Source: OMIS01 sp044350895 (GTDB taxonomy: Bacteria > Patescibacteriota > Microgenomatia > UBA1400 > PJMF01). Taken from it: 31,216 nt of DNA. Of this stretch, positions 1 to 6,454 are shown one piece after another (the stretch's first letter is position 1; each line of letters opens with the position of its first letter). The notes under the pieces were generated by a model that saw only the letters and a program-made list of their open reading frames with translations, made no database searches and was not told the origin of the DNA. The stretch is from positions 1-31,216 of the forward strand of contig JBILGT010000015.1 of the NCBI GenBank assembly GCA_044350895.1, written 5' to 3'. The translations under genes and the position numbers were made by a program.

Positions 1-1296
1 GAACCATCACTTATCATTCCTTCACAACCTTCTTCCAACAATCTTCCTCCCAACACACCGCCCGGAATGAATACATCGTCTAGTCCTCAACCACAACAGA
101 AATGGTTGCGAATAGGAATATTTGCTGGCGCAATTACCATAGTACTTTTGATTAGTATCGTATTACGTGGTCCATTGCTGGATTTTTTTATAACCCCCCA
201 TGGCCTGGGTGCATTACCCCCAGCTTCTCTCTCCCCCACACTTGTTCCTCCCACTGATACGCAACCAGCTACTGAATCAAACGGGAATACACCACTTTCT
301 CATTCCAGCCCTACTCCAAGTACAGTACCAGCTGTTTATACAATGAATGTCTTGGTACTGAGTTACTTTCCTTTGACAGTCGATGGTCAAACTATTGATA
401 TACAGGTGACTGGCGACTGGGGTGAGCCATACCAATCTACATTGCTTAAAACTCGCGAACAAACCCAAAATTTAAAAAATGCTTTAGAAAAAGGCACCAA
501 GTATCTTGGCTATAAAAATCCCGCTGCACCGAGTAGTCTGAAGTATACAATTTTAGATACAAAAGAATACACCACTGCTGTACCAATGCGTGATGATGGT
601 TCACGTAAGCCAAACTATAAGGGCATTTTGCTTAATCATGACATTTGTGATTTAGTGGATACGCAGGGATTAACCGAGGTGTGGATTTGGGCGTACCAAG
701 GTCCTACTCATCCTGATAGCACCTATCCATACCTTAATATTGCAGAATCTAAAATGGCTGGACCACATGGTGATATTAGTAATAGTTACCGTGAGGGTGA
801 CATGCCAGTCTGTTCTAAGACGTATCGAGTCTATACATTTAATTACCAACGTGGCACGCAGTCCGCGTTGCATTCCTGGGGACATCAGTTGGAAAGTGAG
901 ATGGAAGCAGTGGATAGAAATTTATTTAGAACACTTTGGCAAGGCATGGGCTCTGCAGTCAAAGAGAAAAGAGTGGCCCGTTGTGGTGATGTTCACTTTC
1001 CACCCAATGCGACAGCTGATTATGAGTATGCAAATGAAACGCCGTATCAGGCAAACTGCTTGAGCTGGAATCCAAATGAAACAGTAGCAACAGAAAGCAT
1101 TAGCTGTAAAAACTGGGGCTGTGCTGACATCAGTGATAGTAATAATGCTGAATTAAATTACTTGATTTGGAATATGCAAAATATACCCGGCATTGATAAT
1201 GGCATATCATATGACGGTGAGATACTTTCCAACTGGTGGGCCGTTCATGCAGATTTTGATACGGCAATGAATAAGCGGACTTTAGTTGTGAGGTAA
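1..1296 (+). CDS. Secreted/membrane-anchored protein with HxxxH-like motif (5' end outside window)
   Basis: The reading frame is open from base 1. The first in-frame ATG is at 67, but the 22 codons before it are Pro/Ser/Asn-rich and stop-free, and there is no ribosome site at 67, so the gene probably starts upstream of the window. Counting from ATG 67, residues about 13-36 form one membrane helix, followed by a Pro/Ser/Thr-rich linker to about residue 90 and a large outer domain. That domain holds the motif HSWGHQLES, with two His spaced HxxxH and nearby acidic residues, several Cys that could form disulfides, and a conserved-looking NWW near the end. From memory it resembles a family of secreted bacterial proteins with a G-H-x-x-E-S core; I cannot name the family or show activity. 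A metal-dependent role is only a guess. The gene converges on the PH-domain gene with a 1-nt gap. Confidence 0.75.
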   Translation, partial: EPSLIIPSQPSSNNLPPNTPPGMNTSSSPQPQQKWLRIGIFAGAITIVLLISIVLRGPLLDFFITPHGLGALPPASLSPTLVPPTDTQPATESNGNTPLSHSSPTPSTVPAVYTMNVLVLSYFPLTVDGQTIDIQVTGDWGEPYQSTLLKTREQTQNLKNALEKGTKYLGYKNPAAPSSLKYTILDTKEYTTAVPMRDDGSRKPNYKGILLNHDICDLVDTQGLTEVWIWAYQGPTHPDSTYPYLNIAESKMAGPHGDISNSYREGDMPVCSKTYRVYTFNYQRGTQSALHSWGHQLESEMEAVDRNLFRTLWQGMGSAVKEKRVARCGDVHFPPNATADYEYANETPYQANCLSWNPNETVATESISCKNWGCADISDSNNAELNYLIWNMQNIPGIDNGISYDGEILSNWWAVHADFDTAMNKRTLVVR

Positions 1297-1297
1297 T

Positions 1298-1834
1298 TTA
1301 CAGTTTCGTTGTTTTGCTAAAACTTGAATGACTACTAAAGCCTGAGGCACGTTCTCCACCAGATGACATAGCTAGACCAAACTGCATGGCAGCTTTGTAG
1401 TTGAAACCGGGGAGTTGGTGTTGCTCCATAATACCGATTCGAAAAGTTGTCAAACCAAATAAGAGTTGATATGGATGCTGAGTTAAGTTGTTTGCAGCAA
1501 ATAAAGTGAGCGGGATAGCATGCCGTTCAAACCAGAGTCCACCTTTGGTGATAATAAAACTATCCTCAGAGATCTCTATCGAAGTTTTAAAAACGTATAA
1601 CAAAGTATTGAGAATAAAAAGGCCAAGTACTATAGCTGTTGTACTCAGTCCATAGACAAGAGCCGTATCCATCTCCGCTTCACCACTCCTAGCCACACCT
1701 TCTGGTGAAAACAGAATAATACAAGCCATGAAAATTACGGCTGCGTAGAGTGGAAAAGCTAAAAGCAGATGAGGAATGAAGTAATAAGGTAAGTACCATT
1801 TGCTTGGTGAAAGAGAAAGTTTTTTTGTGGACAT
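1298..1834 (-). CDS. Bacterial PH-domain (bPH2/DUF304-like) membrane protein
   Basis: A 178-residue protein with two predicted membrane helices (about 19-43 and 59-82) followed by a single PH-like domain (about 85-150). The stretch where an I-x-x-G-G-L segment is followed by R-H-A-I-P-L and later L-L-F-G-L-T-T is the usual core of the YdbS/DUF304 family. The C-terminal tail is Ser-rich and probably disordered. Family members are membrane-anchored and have no settled biochemical role. The ATG lies 7 nt after a perfect TATAAT on the same strand, so the mRNA is probably leaderless; there is no Shine-Dalgarno. It is transcribed alone and ends back to back with the preceding convergent gene. Confidence 0.75.
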   Translation of the reverse strand: MSTKKLSLSPSKWYLPYYFIPHLLLAFPLYAAVIFMACIILFSPEGVARSGEAEMDTALVYGLSTTAIVLGLFILNTLLYVFKTSIEISEDSFIITKGGLWFERHAIPLTLFAANNLTQHPYQLLFGLTTFRIGIMEQHQLPGFNYKAAMQFGLAMSSGGERASGFSSHSSFSKTTKL

Positions 1835-1841
1835 ATGGTGT

Positions 1842-1847
1842 ATTATA
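1842..1847 (-). promoter_or_regulatory. -10 box TATAAT of the PH-domain gene
   Basis: On the minus strand a perfect TATAAT ends 7 nt before the ATG at 1834, which would place the transcription start on or next to the A of the start codon. No good -35 is visible at 16-18 nt spacing. Confidence 0.5.
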
Positions 1848-1990
1848 GCTTACTGTATGCCAAGTTTTGATGGGATTTTTAGTAAAGACTTTCTCAGTCT
1901 GGCTGGCATAGCTGAACGTATCGCCATTCTAAAAAATTGGAAGCAATTGAAATGATTGAGGCGGTGAAGCCTTCCTAAATGGGGGGAGGT

Positions 1991-2563
1991 TTAGATAGCC
2001 TGCTGTGCTTTTAGCTGCTCAAATAATTTTTTCATGCGTCGTACTTTTGTTTCAGCAGTACGTGCAGTGGTCAGCTTAAAGCCGATGGCATACAAACTAG
2101 ATTTTTTAAGAGTTTGATAGAACTGCCAAGCTGTTTTATCAGATTTAACTAACGCAAGAAACTCTTCAGGAATAGCAGCAATTCTTTCAGTTGAGTAGGC
2201 AGCTTCCCAACGACCATCTAGTTTGGCAGCCGTTACATGTGCCAGTCCTTCTGGTTGCATTCTTTTCTCAGCAATCAAACGTTCTACTTTTTCTACATTT
2301 ATCTGTGACCACAAACTTTTTGGTCGGCGTGGTGTAAAACGGACGAGGTATGACTCGTCGTCATATTTATTTGCTAGACCATCGATCCAACCCCAGCACA
2401 GTGCCACATCAATTGCATCAGTGTGGATGATGGTGGGTTTGCCTGTGGCTTTTTTAAAGTAGCGCAACCAAAAGGCTTGTTCCCTGTCATGATGTTTGGA
2501 AAGCCAGTTATAAAACTCTGCTGCTGTTGTGAATGCATGAACGGGAATGCCTTTGTGGGTCAT
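1991..2563 (-). CDS. YdeI/OmpD-associated (OmdA-like) family protein
   Basis: Start taken at the ATG at 2563, giving 190 residues, because it forms an ATGA overlap with the stop of the VOC gene. The frame is open further upstream to 2638, but that part is antiparallel read-through of the VOC gene's 3' end. The family shows in F-x-x-W-L near the N-terminus, the FWLRYFKK segment, the motif ALCWGWIDG followed by FTPRR-x-K-S-L-W-S-x-x-N, and a C-terminal OmdA-like helix pair with a basic end (KVRRMKKL). The function of the family is not established; members are often adjacent to small stress or detoxification genes. Translational coupling to the VOC gene suggests the two proteins work under the same condition. 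Confidence 0.85.
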   Translation of the reverse strand: MTHKGIPVHAFTTAAEFYNWLSKHHDREQAFWLRYFKKATGKPTIIHTDAIDVALCWGWIDGLANKYDDESYLVRFTPRRPKSLWSQINVEKVERLIAEKRMQPEGLAHVTAAKLDGRWEAAYSTERIAAIPEEFLALVKSDKTAWQFYQTLKKSSLYAIGFKLTTARTAETKVRRMKKLFEQLKAQQAI

Positions 2564-2952
2564 GCAGCTCCTAACCACTGTTGGAGCTCCCAGATGTGAC
2601 CATTGGGGTCCGTAAAGTATGCTGTTCGTTGTCCCCACGGCTGCGTAGTAGGCGGAACAATAAAGTTAACTCCTTGAGCTTTTAGCTCTTGATAGTCGGC
2701 ATCGATATCATGTGAATCAGGAAAAGAATAAACTGCTCCTCCACTCTGTTTGAGAGTGCCAACGGGGAAGAGTTTTTCAAAGTGTGATCTACCATAAATG
2801 GCAAGGAAGCAATTATTCAGTGCAAATTGACAAAATTCTTCAGCAGGTACTTCACGTTTTATAGTAAATCCTAAAGTAGTAGCATAAAATTCTCGTGAGA
2901 CATCGTAAGTATCGGTGAGGAGAATGAGCCAGCGGATTTCAGGGGATATCAT
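2560..2952 (-). CDS. VOC (glyoxalase/bleomycin-resistance-like) family protein
   Basis: A 130-residue single VOC unit with two beta-alpha-beta-beta-beta modules. The first carries the typical S-R-E-F-Y-x-x-x-L-G-F signature (about residues 19-29), and the second ends in FTDPNGHIWELQQW, the classic C-terminal VOC strand with its metal-position Glu. Family members are metal-dependent lyases, dioxygenases or drug-binding proteins; the substrate cannot be read from sequence. It is first in a two-gene unit with the YdeI-like gene (4-nt overlap). A TACAAT hexamer at 2959-2964 ends 6 nt before the ATG and there is no Shine-Dalgarno, so a leaderless message is likely. Confidence 0.85.
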   Translation of the reverse strand: MISPEIRWLILLTDTYDVSREFYATTLGFTIKREVPAEEFCQFALNNCFLAIYGRSHFEKLFPVGTLKQSGGAVYSFPDSHDIDADYQELKAQGVNFIVPPTTQPWGQRTAYFTDPNGHIWELQQWLGAA

Positions 2953-2991
2953 AGTGCTATTGTAGCAGGGACATAGGTGTGTGTATCAGTG

Positions 2992-3810
2992 TTACCGCTG
3001 TTCCGCTTTGTTTTCAGATTTAACTTTTTGTACAAAATCTGAGATAGTTCGGATAATGTTAGCTGCAATCTCCTGAGCCTTTGATTCACTACCCTGCCCA
3101 AGAGCAGCCGCAAATTCCTCCAACTGTGACTGCACAGCAACTTGAACTGCTGTCTGACGCGCTACTAACTCAGGATTGGAATGATTTACCATCCAGTGAG
3201 CGGTAATTACTCTATCAGCAGTAACTTGTTTGATGTGGTCAGGATATGAAAGCGGGACAAGTTCCTGGAGTATAGAAAGTAGATCTGAGATGTTATCTGA
3301 ATACGTGCCTCCAAGATAACTTTCCATTAGTGCTTTGGTGTTAAAAATAAACCGAGAAATTATTAGACCTTGTTCACGTACTGTTCTAGCTTCCATCCGA
3401 GACAATGCTTTTCGTTCATGGAAATATGGCGTTGCGGAGTCTTCAAGTTTCTTATTAAGAGCGCCAGCCAGTTTTTCTGCAGCGATAGCTTGGACTGTTT
3501 CTAGCAGTGTTGCTCGATGTCCATCAGATATAATCCAGATATATTTAGGGTCAAGGGCTGTAATGATTTCAGTCACTTGTGGAGCGACAAGACAATCTGA
3601 GACTTCGCCATCTAGTGTCAAGAGTTCAACTGCTCCTGTATGACCAAGTGACTGTGCTATTGTGCTGTAGGTGAAAACATCATACCCAAGTGCTTGTAAA
3701 ACTTCTCTGAGTGCTTCTTGCCATGATGTATTATCTTCAAGCACAACCGCCTGTGGGCGTTCGTGGATGTCTAGTTGATTTCTGGACTCTATCGTGTTGT
3801 TTCTAGTCAT
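2992..3810 (-). CDS. Receiver (REC)-like domain protein with helical C-terminal region
   Basis: A 272-residue protein. Residues about 20-125 look like a response-regulator receiver: AVVLEDNTSW gives the acidic pair (E25, D26), D67 sits at the end of a hydrophobic strand where the phosphoacceptor belongs, S95 follows the next strand, and K120 stands at the conserved Lys position. The remaining ~140 residues are predicted helical with no DNA-binding domain that I recognise. No histidine kinase is nearby, so it would be an orphan regulator or a stand-alone signalling protein. It is monocistronic, with a strong promoter (TTGACA, 16 nt, TATAGT) that would give an almost leaderless mRNA. The receiver call is from pattern, not from a search. 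Confidence 0.65.
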   Translation of the reverse strand: MTRNNTIESRNQLDIHERPQAVVLEDNTSWQEALREVLQALGYDVFTYSTIAQSLGHTGAVELLTLDGEVSDCLVAPQVTEIITALDPKYIWIISDGHRATLLETVQAIAAEKLAGALNKKLEDSATPYFHERKALSRMEARTVREQGLIISRFIFNTKALMESYLGGTYSDNISDLLSILQELVPLSYPDHIKQVTADRVITAHWMVNHSNPELVARQTAVQVAVQSQLEEFAAALGQGSESKAQEIAANIIRTISDFVQKVKSENKAEQR

Positions 3811-3820
3811 AATAGATATT

Positions 3821-3848
3821 ACTATATCACTGAGTGTGAAGTTGTCAA
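3821..3848 (-). promoter_or_regulatory. Sigma-70-type promoter of the REC-like gene
   Basis: On the minus strand TTGACA (3843-3848) is followed after 16 nt by TATAGT (3821-3826). The expected start is near 3814, only about 4 nt before the ATG at 3810. It has the best -35 match of the accessory-gene promoters. Confidence 0.6.
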
Positions 3849-3852
3849 ATAA

Positions 3853-3990
3853 CTATGGTAATCCATCCGGTGCCTGCCAAGCCAAGTGTGACGAATGATC
3901 CTGTTCAAACCCATACGCAGCATAAAACCCAAACGCATCGTGGTCAGGATTTTGTTCTGAGTTGCGTGAATGTGGGCTGGAGTGAAAAAC
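3853..3990 (-). pseudogene. Orphan 3' fragment of a GNAT acetyltransferase gene
   Basis: On the minus strand this stretch encodes an open fragment containing SEQNPDHDAF, then GFYAAYGFEQ, then HLAWQAPDG and a TAG stop at 3853. The A-F-G-F-Y-x-x-Y-G-F segment is the classic C-terminal GNAT motif. There is no start codon, and an in-frame stop lies just upstream, so it cannot be an intact gene. It is nearly identical in DNA to the 3' part of the acetyltransferase gene at 4883-5431, in the same orientation (63 of 66 aligned bases by hand count, apart from a 29-nt gap). It is therefore a truncated duplicate left on the far side of the kinase/DUF2188 cassette. Confidence 0.8.
3864..3958 (-). repeat. 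Direct repeat copy A (GNAT 3' segment)
   Basis: Two blocks (3864-3886 and 3916-3958) match 4974-5039 with 23/23 and 40/43 identities by hand alignment. The 29 nt between the blocks (3887-3915) are absent from the other copy. Together the two copies bracket the kinase/DUF2188 cassette as direct repeats about 1.1 kb apart. Confidence 0.85.
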
Positions 3991-4020
3991 ATACTATACA
4001 TATTACATAAAAATGCTTCA

Positions 4021-4048
4021 TTAACAATTTAAATTTTTTAGTTACTAT
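4021..4048 (+). promoter_or_regulatory. Putative promoter of the zeta-like kinase gene
   Basis: TTAACA (4021-4026), 16 nt, TACTAT (4043-4048). The -10 ends 7 nt before the ATG at 4056 and there is no Shine-Dalgarno, so translation would start at the 5' end of the mRNA. Confidence 0.45.
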
Positions 4049-4055
4049 TCACAAT

Positions 4056-4664
4056 ATGGCACTTGTAGTTTCAGCAGATAGATTAAAAGAAACATTGCCT
4101 GGTTATTCTCCAGAAAAATCAGAGCAATTTCACACAGAATCTGCAAAACTAGCTGATAAGCAGTTTTATACTGCATTAAAGGAAAATGAACTTGAAAGTG
4201 TAGTTTTGATGAATGGCGGAACAGCCTCAGGTAAAACTGAGTTCTTAGCTACGCAGTTGGTTAATAAGCCATATATTATTTTAGATGCCACACTTTCTAG
4301 TGAAGAAGGTGCAAAAATTAAACTCAGAAGCATTGTAAAAGCGAAAAAGAGGCCCTTAGTATATTCAGTTATTCCAGACGATTTAGGAAGAGCTTTTATT
4401 GCATTTTTGCACAGAGATAGAAAGTTTAGTCCTGATCACTTTTATAGAACACACTCAGACTCACGAAGAGTACTTCTGTGGATTATTAAAAACTTTCCTC
4501 AAATAGAAGTCCACATAGTTGAAAGCTCATACACAAAAGATCAAAATTTGCTATTTACTGGTTTAGTATTTGATTCACAGCAAGAGTTGAGGAAACATGT
4601 TGAGAGTATACAGCTCTCAGAAACTGATATAATTCAAATAACCAATGCAGAATTGGGAAAGTAG
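4056..4664 (+). CDS. Zeta-toxin-like P-loop kinase
   Basis: A 202-residue protein with Walker A GGTASGKT (residues 54-61) and a preceding helix with S-A-K-L-A-D-K-Q-F (about 29-37), both typical of the zeta toxin/UDP-N-acetylglucosamine kinase family and its relatives. A strand ending ILD77 sits where zeta toxins carry their catalytic Asp; basic residues further on (R97 region, RTHSDSRR near 130-137) may bind phosphate. Known zeta toxins phosphorylate UDP-GlcNAc and so poison MurA-dependent wall synthesis; whether this protein does so is not shown. The stop is followed after 2 nt by the ATG of the DUF2188 gene, so the two are co-translated. The AT-rich composition and flanking GNAT repeats suggest a mobile cassette. 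It could also be a non-toxic phage-type P-loop kinase. Confidence 0.7.
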   Translation: MALVVSADRLKETLPGYSPEKSEQFHTESAKLADKQFYTALKENELESVVLMNGGTASGKTEFLATQLVNKPYIILDATLSSEEGAKIKLRSIVKAKKRPLVYSVIPDDLGRAFIAFLHRDRKFSPDHFYRTHSDSRRVLLWIIKNFPQIEVHIVESSYTKDQNLLFTGLVFDSQQELRKHVESIQLSETDIIQITNAELGK

Positions 4665-4666
4665 CT

Positions 4667-4933
4667 ATGAAGAAGATTCTATATAAAACCAACCAGAATA
4701 ATCCTGAAGTTAAGGCATATAAAGCTGCTGTGGAAAAAGGTAAAAGCAGTCAACATGTTTTACCTAGAAATGGTGAGTGGATTGTAAAAAAAGCAGGATC
4801 ATCAAGTGTTACAAAAACCTTTGAAACGCAGAGTGAAGCACGAGAATTTGCACAAAATATAGCAAGAAATCAGGGAACAGCTTTATTTGTACACGGGCGA
4901 GATGGCAGAATTAGGGATAGAAGAGATTTTTAG
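4667..4933 (+). CDS. DUF2188 domain protein, partner of the zeta-like kinase
   Basis: An 88-residue basic protein. Residues about 29-86 match the DUF2188 pattern: W-I-V-K-K, a tract ending K-T-F-E-T-Q-S-E-A, a helix, then VHGRDGRIRDRR. DUF2188 proteins are common in plasmids, phages and near toxin genes; their role is unknown. The 2-nt spacing from the kinase gene makes a two-gene unit, and I infer that this may be an antitoxin or accessory partner. The canonical epsilon antitoxin is unrelated in sequence. Its 3' end runs into the convergent GNAT gene. Confidence 0.7.
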   Translation: MKKILYKTNQNNPEVKAYKAAVEKGKSSQHVLPRNGEWIVKKAGSSSVTKTFETQSEAREFAQNIARNQGTALFVHGRDGRIRDRRDF

Positions 4934-5431
4934 TAAATTTTTTTCCGCACCACCACACACTCCACTCTCTCCCCATCCGGTGCCTGCCAAGCCAAGCGCT
5001 GCATAAAATCCAAACGCATCGTGTTCAGGATTTTGTTCTTTGCTGTAAGGATGCCGTGCATCGAGCGCTTCCATGATTTCCTGTACACCCAAACTGCGTG
5101 CCCGCTCTTCCACCGCAGCAATGAGCGCGGTATCAGCCCACCAATCGGCGAGTGCGTAGTTGGTGCTGGTAGTGAACTGGTAGATAAAAAGAATGGAAGT
5201 GTTGTGGCTCAGCTCACCCACAAAGTCTGTGGGCAACGCGTGATCCAGGATTTGAAACGTGGCAAAGCCGTGGAGTCTCTCTCCCTCCATGATGCAGAGT
5301 GCAGAGTCGGGATACTGGGTGATAAGCTCTGTGAGTTCGCTCTCCGAGACGCCGTGGTCACCAAACCACTGTCGATCTAGTGCGACGGCAGCGGGGATGA
5401 GGTGGGGTGTGAGTGGGGTGGTGTGGGGCAT
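4883..5431 (-). CDS. GNAT-like acetyltransferase with frameshifted C-terminus
   Basis: A 182-residue open frame. The N-terminal part (start to about residue 145) looks like a GNAT fold, with a helix-rich first half, a strand around SILFIYQFTT, and the segment EHDAFGFYAA. Comparison with the orphan copy at 3853-3990 shows that 29 nt encoding the Y-G-F-E-Q-D region were lost between 4996 and 4997. As a result the last ~38 residues are out of frame and run on to 4883, antisense into the DUF2188 gene. In the original frame the end would be LAWQAPDGERVECVVVRKKI with a stop at 4930, a normal GNAT final strand. The protein may be inactive. Its start overlaps the stop of the upstream 312-residue gene by 1 nt (TAATG). 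It is GC-richer than both neighbours. Confidence 0.65.
   Translation of the reverse strand: MPHTTPLTPHLIPAAVALDRQWFGDHGVSESELTELITQYPDSALCIMEGERLHGFATFQILDHALPTDFVGELSHNTSILFIYQFTTSTNYALADWWADTALIAAVEERARSLGVQEIMEALDARHPYSKEQNPEHDAFGFYAALGLAGTGWGESGVCGGAEKNLLKISSIPNSAISPVYK
4974..5039 (-). repeat. Direct repeat copy B (GNAT 3' segment, 29-nt deleted)
   Basis: This matches 3864-3958 apart from the 29-nt gap between 4996 and 4997. It lies inside the 3' part of the GNAT-like gene. Confidence 0.85.
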
Positions 5432-6369
5432 TAAGTATTTTTTTTTGCTCGTGTTCGTGGAGGATTATTATGTCGCAAATCTACTGCATCTTCGACTGGA
5501 GATACAATTACACTAACTTTTGCATCAGGAATTTTTTTTGCAAGCTCAGACATTGTTTTGCCTGTTCTTTTACTTTCTTCAATTAAATTTGCTATAACAT
5601 CACCACTAATTTTTTTACCATCTTCTGCTTGGATAATGATTTGATTGTGATGCGTAGCTCTAGCTGGATCATCAGTGTGTTTTAAAGAACTTATAAGCTG
5701 CTCTGGACTAAGAAACTTATTTAAATCTTCATAGCTTTCACCATAGGCGTTAAAGTGCATCAGATTAGGATAGTCGTCGCGCATAATTTCAAGCATAAAA
5801 ATATCAAAATCCGCTAAAGGAATATGCATATCAGCAAATTTAATAAAGACACCTTGTGGGTATTTGGGGTTATGAATAGTGAACTCAAAATGATAATGCG
5901 GAAAATCAGTTTTTCTATAGCTGTGACCTTTAAGGTCACTTTCTGCAATATATATACTCCAGCTAAGGTTTTGATATCTGATTGTTATTTGGTAGAAAAC
6001 ACCTTCGCTAAATTCTTCTTTTAGGTCATTTATATTTTTCAATCTTTTTTCAGAGCTTGCAATCCACCTTAAATATGAAAGCACTTGAGTTATATCACTT
6101 CTTACTAATAATCTAACAATATGAACTTTCTTGATCTTATCATTTTTTCGAAGTAACCAATGTAGACATGGTTGTGTTTTATCAAAAAATGTTAACTGCT
6201 GTCCACACAAGTAGCATTCACCATTTGGAAAAGTTTCAGAAAACTGTTTATGCTGTTCTTCATTTGCTCTCACCATTTCTATGTGTTGTCTCTGAAGTTC
6301 CTCAGTAGGAAGATTAAGCATTTTTTGTGCAAGATGTGCAAACCTGGGCATATAATAGTAGTTTAACAT
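5431..6369 (-). CDS. Unknown protein with Cys/His zinc-knuckle-like motif
   Basis: A 312-residue soluble protein I do not recognise. Near the N-terminus C52-x2-C55-x12-C68-x-H70 could bind a metal, followed by mixed strands and helices. A later segment H-Y-H-F-E-F-T-I-H-N is rich in His and aromatics. The last ~65 residues hold a region resembling a small accessory domain (IIIQAEDGKK, then E-S-K-R-T-G-K-T) and a basic tail ending R-A-K-K-N-T. The ATG at 6369 lies only 3 nt after a TATAAT (6373-6378), so the true start may be the ATG at 6351 (MPRFAH). AT-rich; it leads a two-gene unit with the GNAT gene (1-nt overlap). Confidence 0.7.
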   Translation of the reverse strand: MLNYYYMPRFAHLAQKMLNLPTEELQRQHIEMVRANEEQHKQFSETFPNGECYLCGQQLTFFDKTQPCLHWLLRKNDKIKKVHIVRLLVRSDITQVLSYLRWIASSEKRLKNINDLKEEFSEGVFYQITIRYQNLSWSIYIAESDLKGHSYRKTDFPHYHFEFTIHNPKYPQGVFIKFADMHIPLADFDIFMLEIMRDDYPNLMHFNAYGESYEDLNKFLSPEQLISSLKHTDDPARATHHNQIIIQAEDGKKISGDVIANLIEESKRTGKTMSELAKKIPDAKVSVIVSPVEDAVDLRHNNPPRTRAKKNT

Positions 6370-6454
6370 TATATTATAGTTTGACTACTTTAAAACTTGG
6401 GTATAAAATTCGTTCAAATTGATGGCTATTTGTTGATGTTTAATTTCTTTTTTA

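Noticed and set aside
1857..1955. 32-codon plus-strand frame (MPSFDGIF...)
   Set aside because: Short, no ribosome site, overlaps the promoter region of the PH-domain gene; could be a gene remnant but nothing supports translation.
1950..1990. Hairpin AGGC/GCCT after the YdeI-like gene as terminator
   Set aside because: Stem of only 4 bp and no adjacent T-run.
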